DNA of 64,000 bases from the NCBI GenBank assembly GCA_910589415.1, contig OU342631.1, positions 17,732,001 to 17,796,000 of the forward strand, given 5' to 3'. This document shows, piece by piece, positions 45,729 through 60,700 of this stretch (position 1 is its first letter; each line of letters begins with the position of its first letter). Under the pieces are notes generated by a model. The model ran no database searches, was not told the DNA's origin, and saw nothing but the letters and a program-made list of their open reading frames with translations. This DNA comes from Malachius bipustulatus (Eukaryota > Arthropoda > Insecta > Coleoptera > Melyridae). The position numbers were made by a program, and so were the translations under genes.

Positions 45729-48700
45729 ATGACAAAAAATGTGATACTAGTGGTTTTGTTGTTAACAATTCTGGATACCGATTTAACATTTACTAAGACA
45801 GTAAGTACTTTTAATTATTTATTATAATTTCTAGCATACCTAAACTAAATTCCTAAATTAATAGCTATTTCGATCGCTATAAAAATAAATACGAAATAAA
45901 TAGAGTCGTTGCTACCAAAACTGATACATTTCACATGTCCATTGAGTGTTGAAAATTCAAAAAATTTAAATCGATCTTGAACGAGTATTTTGGTCTAACA
46001 GCGGCTGTGTATTTTCGGATGTCTACATATCTGAATAGTTTTTGTTTCGCATGTGAAAATAATATTGCACGTTAACCAACATTGAATAGTGATGCGGGTC
46101 ATTATTTTCTCAGAGATCTAAGCAGTAACGAAAAGAGTAACTTTTTGGAAATCACACTTGTTGGTTATTGATTTATAATAAAAAAATCGTATTTTCGTAA
46201 AATAGTGATTTTGAATAAGTAAATGGAATTATGTGGCCTGAAAATGAAACAAAAAACATTATGAAAAAAATGAACCCAATTTTAAAAAATCGACCATTTC
46301 GGCAAGAAACATGACAAAATTGAGAATTTTGAGCCAAAATAAGTTTTGTCTTGTGTTTCTTTTCGCTCGAGATTAACGATGAAAAAGGTTTTTACAAATA
46401 TTTCAAAAAAATATGAGAAAATAAGACTCAATCAAAAACTCAAAATTTGGGGTCACTTATTGCGTTTCGTTTTATTTGCTTTATCTTCGAATTAATCAGA
46501 GATATATACCATTTAACAGGATGTTTCCAGTGTAACTCTTGTAGGAATGTCTTAAGTTTCAAATTCTCAAAAAAATTTTCATTTTTTAGTTGTTGCTAAT
46601 ACACAACGGAATTGTGACCCTTGCTGGTTCAAATATTAAAAATTGTTTTCTCAGTTATTCGATCGTTTATACTCGTTTAGTCGATCATATTACCTGGAAA
46701 GATCACATTAGTAGAGAATAATTTAAGCTCCGAAAGCGAAGTTAGCAAGAGTAATTCCTTCTCACCACGACTATATATGAGCTTGATTTCAGACTCCTCT
46801 TAAAGTTTGCAGCTTGAGAACTCTTAGAATGAAGATCAGAATGTCTCTTAAAGTTTTCAAGCTTAGCTAGTCGATTATATTTATTTTGTAGGGCTAAAAA
46901 AACATAACACAGTGACTTGCTTTGAAGACTGAAACCGAAGCTCTTAAAGATTTTAGGTTGATAACTTCAAGCTTCAGAACTCTCTCAGCTTCTAGAGTCT
47001 TCAAACTTTGCTAGTTGATTCAATTTGCAAGTTTTATTGATTGCATCTTAACTTCTTCTACTCTGAATGAAAAGTTTGAGACCTTAATAATAATAAAATC
47101 ATTAAGATTCAAGAATTTTAGTTTCGTAAAAGAAGCTTGATGATTTGGATTTGAATTCTGCGAACAAAAAATGAGAAAATAAGCTTGAAAAGATCCAGTT
47201 TGGGTAGCTATTATTCCCCTTTGAAGATTTAAAAAGTTTTGATAGAAAATAATTAAAAGCTCATTTCCCTTTTTTACTTTGATAGATTTTTACTCGATCT
47301 TTACTCTGATAGCAAAATTGAAACAACTTCAGACTTAGGAGTTTCAATTCGAGATCTTTTACTGCAATTTAATATCCTCAAGCTTCAATTTTCTCTATGA
47401 GAGCGAAATTTGAAGACTCATAAAACTTTCAGCGTCAGGGCTCCCATCGTCAAAAACTCAAATTGCGAATTTCTCTTTGACAACAAAATTTTGATACCTG
47501 TTAAAATTCTCAAGCTTCGATATTCACTCTGATAACGACATTTGAAGACTCTCAACCTGAGAGAGTCTGTGAACGTGAGTACTTTTATTTTGAGGTTTGC
47601 CACAGCACTTGAAAGTCTTCAAGTTGCTATTCTCACTTCGACAGTGAAAACCTTCGTCTTTTCAAATTTGAAACTGGACCTTTAGCGTGAAAACTTGCAG
47701 CTTGAAGAAGTCCATTTCATTTCAAAGTCTTGAAGATTCGATTTGAAGTCTTAAAATAGTAGATTTGAATGCTTGATTTAAAGGATCGAGAGCTTGAAGT
47801 GACAATCCAAGCTTGTATCTGAAAAGCTAGTTAAAAGCATTCTTCAAGTTCTTCAAAATTCTTCAAATTCTTCAAGCTGAATATCTTCAAAATGTCACTG
47901 CAAGAGAGATAATTGAAGCCTGGGAATCTTAAAGAGCAGCTAGTTAAAAGCATTCTTCAAGTTCTTCAAAATTCTTCAAATTCTTCAAGTTGAATATCTT
48001 CAAAGTGTCACTGCAAGAGTGATAATTGAAGTCTATATCTTAAAGAGCACTGTAAATCCTCAAGCTAACAATTCGCATTTCTAGTTTTGTAAACTTCATA
48101 AGAGGTGGTGAGCAATTATTGCCAGCCCAAAGTTTCCAAGCTCAGAGGCTTCAAACTTTGATAACGTCCACTAACATTGATGATCGTCCTCGAGCTTGAA
48201 TTTAAATTTTGAAAACGAAAGATGCTTTTAGCTTGTAAACCTTCATCTTCAGGACACTCATTGTCTCAGGCTTCGATTTTCACTCTGACATTCGAGATTT
48301 GAAGAAAGTCAGCTTGCAGGCGATCATTACATTTTAAAACGTTCTCAGTGTACCATTTTAGGTCCTCTTAATGACTTTCAGGTTCAAGTACTTCAGCTTG
48401 GGGACTGAAATAGGTTAGATGTCCTCAAACTTCGATTTAAATCCATGCAGAAAAATTAAAATGCAACTTTTAGCAGCTTAAGCTTTTCAGCTTGTTAACT
48501 TCCACTATCCTTTCATATAATCAAGCTTCTATTCTCATTCTGACAGTGAAACTTATTGGAGATTTTTAACTTGAAAGAACTCCGAAGTTGTCAGAATTCT
48601 TGTTCCCTGTAACTTTACAGGTGAACTTTCGGGACTAGAAGTGTCAGTTTAGTGGTTTGAGTTTTCTTTGACAATCATCAAGTTTCACCGATCGAAAAAA

Positions 48701-51700
48701 ATTGTTAATGTTACCTGAAATGTATCTACATTTTCCCTGATTTAAAACCTGAAAGCAAAGCTTTTTTAGTTTTTAGATCTCCAATTTAGACTTTAAGTTC
48801 CTATGACTCCAACTCAACTCTCTGAGACGAGTTGTTTCTTTACGTTTCTAGTCAATTAAATCAATGGAAATCTTTTAATCCCACGTAGTGATCCCATTTG
48901 ATAACGACCAGTAACTTACAGAAAAGTAACGATTATCAATAATCTCCATCACTACGTATATAACAAAATATGCATCTCATTAAACGGTGAATGATCCAAT
49001 TAACGATTAACTTTAGGGTAACGACTTGTAACAATTCCATAGTAACGATAAGACTTTCCATACCTATATAATCTGGCAATGAAACTAAGATACTGCACTG
49101 AACTGAATATGACGATGATGATACGAGAGTTTGTGAAGTTCAAGCTAGGTCAAGGTATTTTAACCCCAACTTTGAAGATTTTCTCCATTTCTCGGTACAG
49201 AAATAGCATGTATCATCTGTCTTGACGGACACTATGAAGTTGCATTTATAGCTGAGATTATATCATAAGAACAGGAGAGCGGCCAAAATCTGGTCAATGG
49301 ACTAATAGTGAACAGACGATTAATTATTGATTTATTTGATTGTTTACTGTCTTTATGTACTGTATAGTGGTACTACAGCGGGTTATTATTTATTAAGGAT
49401 TCTATATTTACATATTTTATTATGTACCATTGTATGATAAATATAATCTGGATTTAACTGAATTATAGTTAGGTAAATATAGCGAAAATTGGTATACCTA
49501 ATGGGAATCTCAGTGATTTTGCATAATATTTAGAAGAGTTTAGATAGGGTCGTCTTTAAGAGGAGGAGGGAGGGACCCGGGCTCCCCGAAAAAATGAAAT
49601 AACTATTTTTTTTAAACATTCTGGCAACATTATTAATATGATTCAAAATAAACAAACTTTGGATCGTTAAAAGTTGTTTCGTAATTTTTTTCCACACAAC
49701 TAACATGTTGGTGTTGGTAAAATTAATAAGCTTTGCATGTTTAATTTTACGTGAGTTCAGCAAAAGTAATTTTTTATTACAATAATGCTGTATAACAATT
49801 ATTGTTTCTTTTATATTGAAAAAAGTAATTGAGTTTCTCATTTTTCTGATGGTTTAATATAAATAGTTTCACATAAATTTTAAATATTGGACCCCCCCCC
49901 ATGAATATCCGCCATTGGTTTTAGATGAAGTAAGTAGTTTTTTATTGCTCATATTTTAAGCTGACTTAACTTTGCTTGCACTTTAGATAACATTTTTAAG
50001 CTTACCGCGAGCATTTATCATAAAATAACAATTTCAAGGATCGATTTTGAAAAAATTGGGATCTAGTCAACGCGCACATAAACAAAACGTATCCTGTTAT
50101 ATTATGCGTATCGGAACGATTTTTAAATGAAGTTGACTTTCTAAAATTACCCGTAAAGTAAACAGAATCCACGTAATTTGAGAAGTTATAGGCTAGGGAT
50201 GGGGGTGTATAATATGAAACTTATTCATGAAATATTGATTTTAGATCGTGGGAACTCTATAAATATATAATGACAGGAAATAGGCAACAATTTGAAGCTG
50301 ACTAATTTTCGGTTCTATTGTAACCTTTATCTAATGTTATTTATAGGATTATATGTTACATACTTCATTACGCCCATTTTAAAATCAATGAATGGGAACA
50401 ATTATTCTTTGTATTCCGTTATTATTTCGTTACCTAAATTACTTGTGTTGTTGATATAATCATGTCACAGGCTGAAAGAAAAGAATAATTTATCAACGTA
50501 ATTAATGAAAAATGCGAGTAGTGAAAATAATAACTTGGTCATTCATTATCTTACATAAGCAATACTTAATTAATTAATTAGAAAGAGGATAGCTGTGTGA
50601 AATTTACAAAAAGGTAAATACAAAATCGATTAATAATACGGCTTATGATATCGTGCACATAATAAGGGGAAAAACGGTATACAACAACCGTGAAAAGTGA
50701 AAAAAAGTCCTATCGATCAGTGGATCGATGTGCATTACCCCTCTTTAAATAACTCCTTCATGATTACCCCTCCCCTTCACTTCCACCCCCTCCCAGAATT
50801 GCTTGACACCGGCTTTGACATCGACATCATACCCCCTCCACCTGCTACCGCTTCACCACGGTGGTCGTGTGCCGGCTTGTTTGATAGGAGCAGGACGACA
50901 TCTCACTAATGTCTCTATATCCCTCTTACTCCCCTTCCCCTTTTATGCATGGTCATCTTCTAACAAGACGGGAACAGATTGTCATTGTCCCATTTTTTAT
51001 AATCACTCCCGTGCTCGATCGGTGATATAGGATATAGGGTGCACCTCCAACTCCGTCCGTTGCGTGAACTCTATCCCTCATTCCGCTCCGAGATTCCCAC
51101 TGTCCCTACCTACCACAGGTAGAAAGCTGACGTACATAGACGTCGCTGAGACGTCCTATTTAGGTTATCATTGGTTCTCGACGTTTTTTGACCATACGAA
51201 GACGTCTACAAGACGTACCATTCTGTACGTACATCAGGCGTCCATGAAAGACGTATTAAATACGTTACGTGGGAACTGACATTTGACCTTGACATTGCTT
51301 TAGCCAAATTATTAATTATATGAATAATTCGAATAATATTATGTGTAATGTGTAATGTTATAAAATACAACATGCACAAGCCACAAACACCTTCAACCTG
51401 TAATGAAAGAAACGTGCACCGGTGCACTTGAAACTAATTGAATGGCTAAGTGCAGAAAGGGAAGTACTGACATTTTAACGAAAAATGAGTTACACATGCT
51501 TTCATATAGTTTCGACCTAGCCCGATCGTTTGGCGCAGAAAAGAAAGTCATGCGATGCGATTTAGTTGTTCTTATAGGCTACGCAGAAAATCCCGTTTGA
51601 TGCAGAAAGGGAAGTACTACAACAATACTTTCCTTTCTGCTCTTAATAGTTTTAAATTTGCGAGATTTTAAAAATAATAATGGCACAGATAAGGTAACAC

Positions 51701-54700
51701 ACAAAGTGAAACTCGCTCTTCTTCATAATAATTATTTATTTACATGGCACAATTAATTAATAAAAAAAATGCGTCGATGCAGATTAAGAGCAGTGCCTAC
51801 CCAGTTTATATTGATTTTCTCAGAACTAATATTTTGAAGTACTTCCCTTTCTGCACTTAGCCGTTCAATTATTTGAAACGCAATTATCCCTTTTTCCGTT
51901 TTGATGTTTGTTTGTTCGTATTCGCCATCCGAATTCCGTCTGCCGTCAGATCCGCGAATCCTGTCTTGTTAAGTGCTGTAGCGCAATAAATCAATACAAA
52001 GGTGAGTATTCAATTTAGAAATATTTCTGATGTTGTTTAGTGAACATTTTCGTGCACAGACGATGTTCTTTGTCCTCGTGGAATTCGATGATTGTAATGG
52101 AGGCGCCGTGTAGCCATCGTGGAAAATGGATTGTTTAGAGGAAAAAAATCCAGGAAAAAGGAAGTATTTTGGCCGTCAGTTAAAGATCAAAGACAAAATA
52201 ACAAGTTGGTGAAAGACCTAACAGAAGTGGGTAGTGAAAACTTATAAAAATATATTTCTTTTGTTGTAATGTTATATCGTCGGCCTAATATAAAAATGGC
52301 CTAAGTCCATTTTTCACCAAAATGAGATTTTAATATCATTTGGATATGGCCTAACTCATCGCTTAGTAAATGGTTTGAGTTCGATTTTCCACTCATAGAT
52401 GGCATTAGACTGTTCTAAGAAAGTGGCCCAAATCCTAAGTTGTCTTGATTAAAAGGCAATAAGAGTTTTTTACTCCTGTGAAATTTGTAAAATGTGACTT
52501 AGGCCATTTTCAGATTAGACTGACGATATTGTAGAGAAGGGTTTTCTCCCCTTACGGTGGCGGAGGCGGCAAATTTTCGAGTTGTTTTTCTCTCTAATTA
52601 GGCTCTTCCACGCTTTTTGGCAGAATTACTATGTATACCATTGACAATACATACATAAATAAATTTCAAGCACCCAATAATATAAATTATTGTGCAAGAG
52701 CGGCATCTGAAAGAGCTCGAGATGTGCTGTAGAGCTATGGGGTAAGGCTCAAATCAAAACAAATAGGTAATCATATTAACATCCGACTTGCAGAGTGCTT
52801 TTAATAGCAAACCCGCCTTATGTGGTGTTTATTTTCTGGTAAATTTATGCACTCTGTTCCTGATAGCCAGAAGTATATAGTGCAGTCATTGTCGAGCAGC
52901 AGTCCACTGCCGCTTCTTGGCAACAAGAAGTTCCTATGACGGCAGCAATTAATCCTGATGAAAGAATAAGCAGCCGGTCCCGCCGATTACAGCAACCGCG
53001 GCTCCTGATGATGGCTACCACGGAGTGTGTCACATTTTACTTTCCTGACATAGTGCTCGATAATTAATTATTATTAGACGCACACCTATAAATTGACCAC
53101 TATCAACCTGCGCTCAAATCCCAGATCAAGACGGGATAGCCTGTGTATACACATAAAGCCCTCCTCAAACTAGCTGGCTCCGAGTCTAGATTATCTAGGA
53201 GAACTTCAGCCACGAGGATGTCTGACTTGCAGAACGTTCCCTTACAGCAATTATTCCGGTGGGTGAAGAAATAAGCCGCTGAACCGTAATACCGCCGATT
53301 TAAAGAGAGAGGTCTATGAGAGATAAACGATAAACGTGGAATATTGTTGAAAAATTAACTTTACATTACAAAATCGATCTCTGGTGATCAATGTAATCAG
53401 TGACAATGTTAAAAAAAAGACTTTGTTCTTCTTGAGAGATGATTGTAAGCATTTAGATAAAAGATCAGATCATAACATATAGGTAGATTTTGTTTTACCC
53501 TTATCTAAACCTATTAGCTACAATAAAGGTGATAGATAATTATTGACAGCTGCAGCAAAAAATAGGATTAGGTGTCCTACAAGGTAGAGTTTCTATAGTC
53601 TTCTTCATGTGGTTTTTTTTTTGAACGAGCTTGGATAAAGTTACCCGACAAAACAAAGGTATATAGATGGGGAATATTATAGTAAAATACCTGGCTGGTA
53701 TTTTTATATAAAACTAATTGGAAAAAGTTGTGTTTACTTTTGGTCAAGACTTGTCTCATACAATGAAAAAGTTTATTTTTACTATTAGAAACATCATACA
53801 AGTTTGCACTATTTACATTCTGTGATGATGATTCTATTCATGTTTACATTAATGTATGTATAGTTATTATTATAACTTTGAACTTGCATCTTTAGAATTG
53901 TTTCTTAAAAAAAACTCGTCATAATGATGAGAGGTAAAAGTTCAAGAAAATAACTACGTTTGCAAAACGTCTCATAAATTGTGAAAGAGATTAAAGATAA
54001 TAAAATTTTGCATTTATTTTTAATAACCATTTTAAGATATTCAAAGTAATTAAGATATAACCTTAAGAGCCCTGAAGATGTAAAATTTTTATGTAAAGTG
54101 CATTGTCAAGGACAATAGTGACGACGATAATTAAACGGATTGTTATGATTGTAGAGCTTCAATTATGGTTAACGAAAATTGTAAAGCAAGCAGTAGATTA
54201 GATTGATTGATAAATTTATAATCAGGTCAAGATTAAGGCGAATTGTCTGTCCGTTATTTAAACGACAGTGCTATTCCTTATGTCTTTGTTCAGTGAAATT
54301 TGACTGGACAGTTATTTTAATGGAGAGTAGCAGCAATTTATTTTTAATCACTGATTTATTCTTCGGTTATTGATTTATTTCTTTATCTAGGGACGCCACA
54401 GCACAGCGAAGATTATAGTTTAAGATGGGAGAATATCAATTAATATAATCATGTTGTCGTGACCTTCAATAGCTACGTCTCAAGAAACATTAACCTCGCA
54501 CTTGCTAATTAATTATTTATTGTTGTATTTAGTTCACTTTAATAAGAGCGATTTCATATTTTTACCTCATATTTGGTTATATTTATTTTGTGCGCTACGT
54601 GCGCACACTGATGCAATCACAAACGAACAAAATCTTAGCTTGGTAAAGTTGGCACCCCTAATTGAATTTTTATCAAATTAAATGGTATTAATTAGTCCAC

Positions 54701-57700
54701 TGTTTGTTCACGTTTGTCCAACCAAAATTTTCGTTTGTCCACGTTTGTTATCGTTTGATAACTTTGAACCGCTATAACTCAAGACTGCAAAGCCACATAG
54801 TAAAATTGTTTCCAGTTTCGAAATTGTCATTGGCGAATACGTCATCGAGCTAATGCTCAATGATAACTGTTGAATGAATAAATTATTAAATTCAGTTCTG
54901 GAGGCCAAGTCGCTATAGTAACTTACTAATAGATTAGTAATTTCTTCTCTTTTTTTTAATGAAAGTAATTTTAACGGTATCTTAATTCGACATTTTTTTT
55001 CAGTTACGTCATTTTACTAACACCTCAGCGATGACAAATCTAGGAATGCAAGCGGAAACCCGAAACCAAAGCGTGAATACCAAACATGCAGGGAATAACA
55101 GAAATTCAACTGAGTCCCATTGGTATCCCTGGTCGACTTGCAGAAACTGCTACCAGTGGCGATTTAAGAAGAATCTAGACTCGGGAATTGAGCTCTACGA
55201 GGAACGGTTGTGCAACAGAAAAAGGTGTAAGAAAAAAATGCACATTATCCGCTCTAAGAAACCGGTAAATCTGCTACTTAAATATTTTTTATGTTGTACA
55301 TTAAAAAATCCATAAAAATAAATATTAAAATACCAGTAAAAAATAACTATATAGGTAATTATAAAAATGACAAAGCTAACGATGATGGCCGAAATTTGCT
55401 GAACTATTGGAAATAGCTCATTAAATTTTATTATATTGGTGATATTACTAATTTTTTGTCTCTTTCAATACTATTTGAGCTGTAATGATCATCTATGATT
55501 CCTAGATTTATTATTAGTTGGAATTCGCTTGAGACTAAATTTACACAACACTGTCTCAAATTTCTACGTGTTAACGAAAAACTAATAATTCCTGCTGTCA
55601 AAATTCTGCAATATTTTAGTTAGACAGCAATACGCTAAGCAATAGAGCTCTAAAATTACCAGATGTTGACAAAAATAGTTACGGAATACCGCCACTATAC
55701 AGGGTGTCCCAATATTCCATGGACATGGAGCAACCACAGATTACTGAGGTAAAAAAAACTCGCTCGGACCAAACTTATCTCTATACCAAAGTGCTTCGTT
55801 TGTCCGTTAGAGGGCTTCAAAGTCTTTTGAAAATTTTAGTTTTTTTGAAATAGCTCAAAGTCGGCTCATTCCAATTCGATGAAATTTGGTAGGTAAATTT
55901 CTTATTAAAAGTACTAACTTCTGATGTACATGATAATTTGACGAAAACCCGGGAAGGGGTGAAACTACCCCTACCCTCCACTAAAATCGATCGTAATTGT
56001 TGATAGGATAGCAGGAACGCTGTTCATGTTTTTTTGTTTGAAAGATACATCGTTTTAGCCCATTTTTGGTCTCCTACAAAAATCTGTATCTTTCCGAGGT
56101 GCTATGTGATAAAATAAATTAGTCGATGATACCTAACCAAAATTTTATTTCATCCTTTTAATTTGAAATCAAATTTTCAATTGTCAGGTGATTATTTTGA
56201 TCTAATCTCATAAAAGATGTTTATTATGGTTCGGTTTTTTTTCAGGTGTTTGCAAACGGTTTTTTTCAAACGCAGTAAACAGTTTGCAAAACGACGAGGT
56301 TCCAAGAAAAGTTAAAATCATTTTTTTGCGCAGGATGGAACTTTCTAGGGTCGAAACCGGCGCCCACATCGAGCATCTTTTATGAGATTAGATAAAATAA
56401 TCACCTGACAATTGAAAATTTGATTTCAAATTAAAAGAATGAAATAAAAATTTAGTTATCATCGACTAATTATTTTTATCACATAGCACCTCGGAAAGAT
56501 ACAGATTTTTGTAGGAGACCAAAAATGGGCTAAAACGATGTATCTTTCAAACAAAAAAACATGAACAGCGTTCCTGCTACCCTATCAACAATTACGATCG
56601 ATTTTAGTGGAGGGTAGGGGTAGTTTCACCCCTTCCCGGGTTTTCCTCAAATTATCATGTACATCAGAAGTTAGTACTTTTAATAAGAAATTTACCTACC
56701 AAATTTCATCGAATTAGAATGAGCCGACTTTGAGCTATTTCAAAAAAACTAAAATTTTCAAAAGACTTTGAAGCCCTCTAACGGACAAACGAAGCACTTT
56801 GGTATAGAGATAAGTTTGGTCCGAGCGAGTTTTTTTTACCTCAGTAATCTGTGGTTGCTCCATGTCCATGGAATATTGGGACACCCTGTATACTACCATC
56901 ACACGCGGAATAGCCCCCAGATCCTATCTGCAATGTTTTCTATTCGAGTTTACCATTTTATCTTTTATTTATTTTTATTAACCATTTAGGTACAATTTGT
57001 CCATTTACATTGCTCTATCAGTTTTTATTTTATAACCAAACATACAAAAAAAGCGATAAATAAAGAAAAAAGAAAATGGTAAACTCGAGTAGAAAACTAT
57101 GCATCAGTTGGGATATGGGGGCTATTCCACATGTGATGGCGCCAGCGGTATTCCAGTACTATTTTTGTCAAAGAAAAAATCTCTGTTTGCTTTGCCTACA
57201 AGAAAAGTTTCCAGAAAACCAATCCGTACAGTACATACTTTAAATTCCCAAATCTCACCTTATAGTACAGATTTTTAATAAAACTTTGAATGGGGGTAGA
57301 AGGAGTGGAAAGCTACTACTCATATTCAAAATATTTCAAAAAATGTTCAAATATGTTGGGAACCGTATTTTTTCTAGAGAGCAAAGAAATTTCCCAGAAG
57401 AAACCAAGCGATATATATTTTAAAATTTCTAAATCACGACCACATGCATTTTTTGATTGAAAACTCATTGGATTAATTATCAATTCTTTCAATTATTTAG
57501 AAATCTAAGAAAAATCAATTGAAGCAATACTCAAATTTATCCTTTTGGAGTAAATGGAGCGACTGGTCCATCTGCAACTTGCATACCTGCGAGACATCCA
57601 GGGTGAGATATTGCAAAGATCCGAACAGATGTAACTCTGGAAGACAAAAACAAATAGCTGATTGCTACTACGAAGGAACTATGTGTGAGATTCGTGTGGC

Positions 57701-60700
57701 TTATGACATAGAAAACGTCCAAAGTCCTTATCAAGAATCAAAAAGACGAAACAATGGAACCCATCAAGCTATTGCTACTGACATTCGTGGTAATAAAAAT
57801 ATTTTTGTTATTCTTCTCATTGCGTAGGTACCTACCTACCTACTTGATGTGTATAATAGGTACTGTCTACACGGGGTAGGTATATAAGCAATTCAATTTC
57901 TATTTTCAAAATGGGTCTATAAAATACGAAAGCTATTAAGTGGGGAATAAAACCTTTGTTATTTATACGTATAAATAAGACATAAAGTGGATTTACGTGC
58001 TCCAACTTCGTAATAACAAGGTAACCAGAGTGATCTAACTGCAAAATTAATTGCCACTCCAACACGAGCTGTTTTTATAAGTATTCCAAATTCAATTTAA
58101 CCTGTTAGCTGCTAAAGCTTTTGCAATCCTAATTTTAATAGAAAAACTTCACCTGATGGCTTTCTTTGTCATAATCTTCTCTAACATGGTCCTTTTTTCT
58201 TTCAATTTTAATATGCGCAATTAGCTTGAAGCTGCTCGAGCATATTCTCGTCGCATCTCAGCTTAATCGTCTTGACTGTATAGCATCATCTTGACTTTTT
58301 TCTAACTGTATTTTTTCTAAAGATCGTTACACTAGTTTGTTGTTTCATAGAGTTATGATTGTTTTAAAGGTACCCATAATACTTGGGAATAATTTTGTAT
58401 GATTGTATGGAGTGATGCCTAGATTTCAAAAATTCGGAAATTTTGATTACATACAAGACGGCGTTGAGACGTGTAGATATTGAAAGTACAAAAAAAAATT
58501 ATTGACCGAAGCTCACTTTACAATCTCAGTTTATAAACGAAATTTCAAAACAGGGAGTTTAAAAAAAGATTTTAGATTAGAATGGTTTATAAATAGAAGA
58601 TCTTGCTGAGAGATGAAATCAGATTTGCTCTAGGATCAAACAGTTCCTGTTCAGCTTGCACCTGTGTACCATATTATGTTATTATATTTATTTCTTGTAG
58701 CTCTTATTATTTTTTTTAGAACGCCGTATGGTGAAAATTTTTTTCTCAGTTTAGGAAAATTTTTACTTCTCTAATAGTTTGTGATTTGAAAATGATGATA
58801 ATTGACAAGCGCACCAGCTGTTACTTGTCTTTTAAAACTGTCAAATTTAACTTTTTTTTCGAAAATTTACAAAATATGAAATAAGTTTTCAAAATTCTGG
58901 AAAAAAATAACAGGAAAAGGTGACGGCTAGCAAAGATCCATCGAACCAACATTAATATTCCTTATAACTATTAAAACTTTTTTTATGTTTTAAAAGGACC
59001 GGGAAAGCTAAAATTAAAAAAAAATTTTTCATTGGGATTGATATTTAATTCGGTGTAGGTATGTATTTACTTAGAAAAGACCAAAAATAAAGTCAAACGG
59101 TTAGCTATTTGCAAAAATTAAATCAATTTTGCACCAAGTGTGTACCAATTTTAACACAGTTTTCGCTGCTGTTTTTTATTTTTATATAAAGAAAAACGTT
59201 ATTTAAAACGGATCAGAAAAAAAAACATTGCTAGAGGCTTCGAAATCGGTACCTACCTGGGTGAAAAATGAAATATCATATAACTTTATCTTGTAACATT
59301 TTCCAAAATTTTTAAAACTAATGCCATCTTTTGTATTTTTTTTACAAAAAATATCAAATTTGACAGTTGTAAAAGATAGGTGATGTGCTCATGTCATTTG
59401 TTATCATTTTTAAAGCACAAATCATTAGCGAAGTCATAATTTTCCTAAGCCGAGAAGGAATTTTTTTCCCATATGACTTGTACTTTATTTATTTTGTACA
59501 CTTTATTTGTGACATTGTACCTATATGAATCAAAAAAGGAAAAATGTTTCTAATTATTTTTTAACTATTTCCTTTTTATAATAACATCTAGTTCTTTTAT
59601 GTTAAAAATAATAAAAAAAATCTACAATACTTTTCTTTCTAATTTAGCTCATCTTTATTTGCAGCTGATTCTAGTTTTTGGGTTTTCACGATTCAGATTT
59701 TAGTGAGGTAGATCTAGCGTGAAAAACTTCCAAAAACGACACTCGTATTTTTGAATTTTGTTTATTTCGGTCAATTCAAAAGAGGACCACTCTTTTATGT
59801 AGGTAGCCGATTTGGCGCAAGTCTCGGAGATGGGTAGGAGGGGTGGTTGAAACCAGTTATAAAAACGGGGGAAACGGTTTTTTACCCCTGGATTAGCTAG
59901 GAATCGTCAAAATTCGTCAAAAAATATTTAACATTTTCACCTCTCAGTAAAGTTTTTTATTTCAAGCGTTAATTATTCGTACCTATTCACGGAAATTTTT
60001 ACGACTTCTGTACAAGTTATGCAATTATTGTTTTTGGTAACAAAATGGAGTCTAGAAATCCAGGCGCAGTCTAGAATGTGCGTTTTGATTTTGAGACATC
60101 CTTCCACCTGTACTCTTTTTTGAATTGAAATAATACATTTCGTAGGTAAACCCTGGCGACATAAAAAACCACATAATTCAATATCAACAGATAGAAAAAA
60201 ACCAAATAGATTCGGGTTGAATCCTCCCCATTGTGGCATTCCTTTCAATAACAACATGTTGAAGATCTTAGGAGGAACAGATGCCACGAAAGATAAATGG
60301 CCGTGGCATGTATTAATTTTAAATGAGTTTCAGGTAAGAATTTTGAAGCTTCTATTAATTTAGTAATATTTTTTACTTCTCTTTATACAATTATTATGAA
60401 TATATTCTCATACACATAATCATATTATGTATTTTGTACACCTACGTCAGTTGATATTATACTACTTAGTTCTTTTGTAGATAAGTAGATGACAAATATT
60501 TGTTTACTTATGTGTTTAAAATAACATATAGGTATAACCTGAGTACCTACCTATCTACCTAAAGTAACTGATGAAACTGACAGAGTGCATACCTACTATG
60601 AGGACTTTAATATTTACATCAAGTATGCTATGAAAATTTTATTATAACATGTATGATTAAATTTTTTTGTTATTTCATCAACATTACGATAACACAAAAT

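Noticed and set aside
50697..51279. Overlapping Pro/Ser-rich open frames
   Set aside because: Produced by the C/T-rich composition; no domain or conserved start, and they overlap each other in different frames.
51880..52250. LTR retrotransposon
   Set aside because: A poly(A)-like hexamer and a donor-like site are present, but no second LTR, primer-binding site that I trust, or reverse transcriptase was found.
59973..60287. 104-codon minus-strand frame over the protease exon at 60146-60333
   Set aside because: The plus-strand exon has correct splice sites and the protease activation motif; the antisense frame is a shadow.
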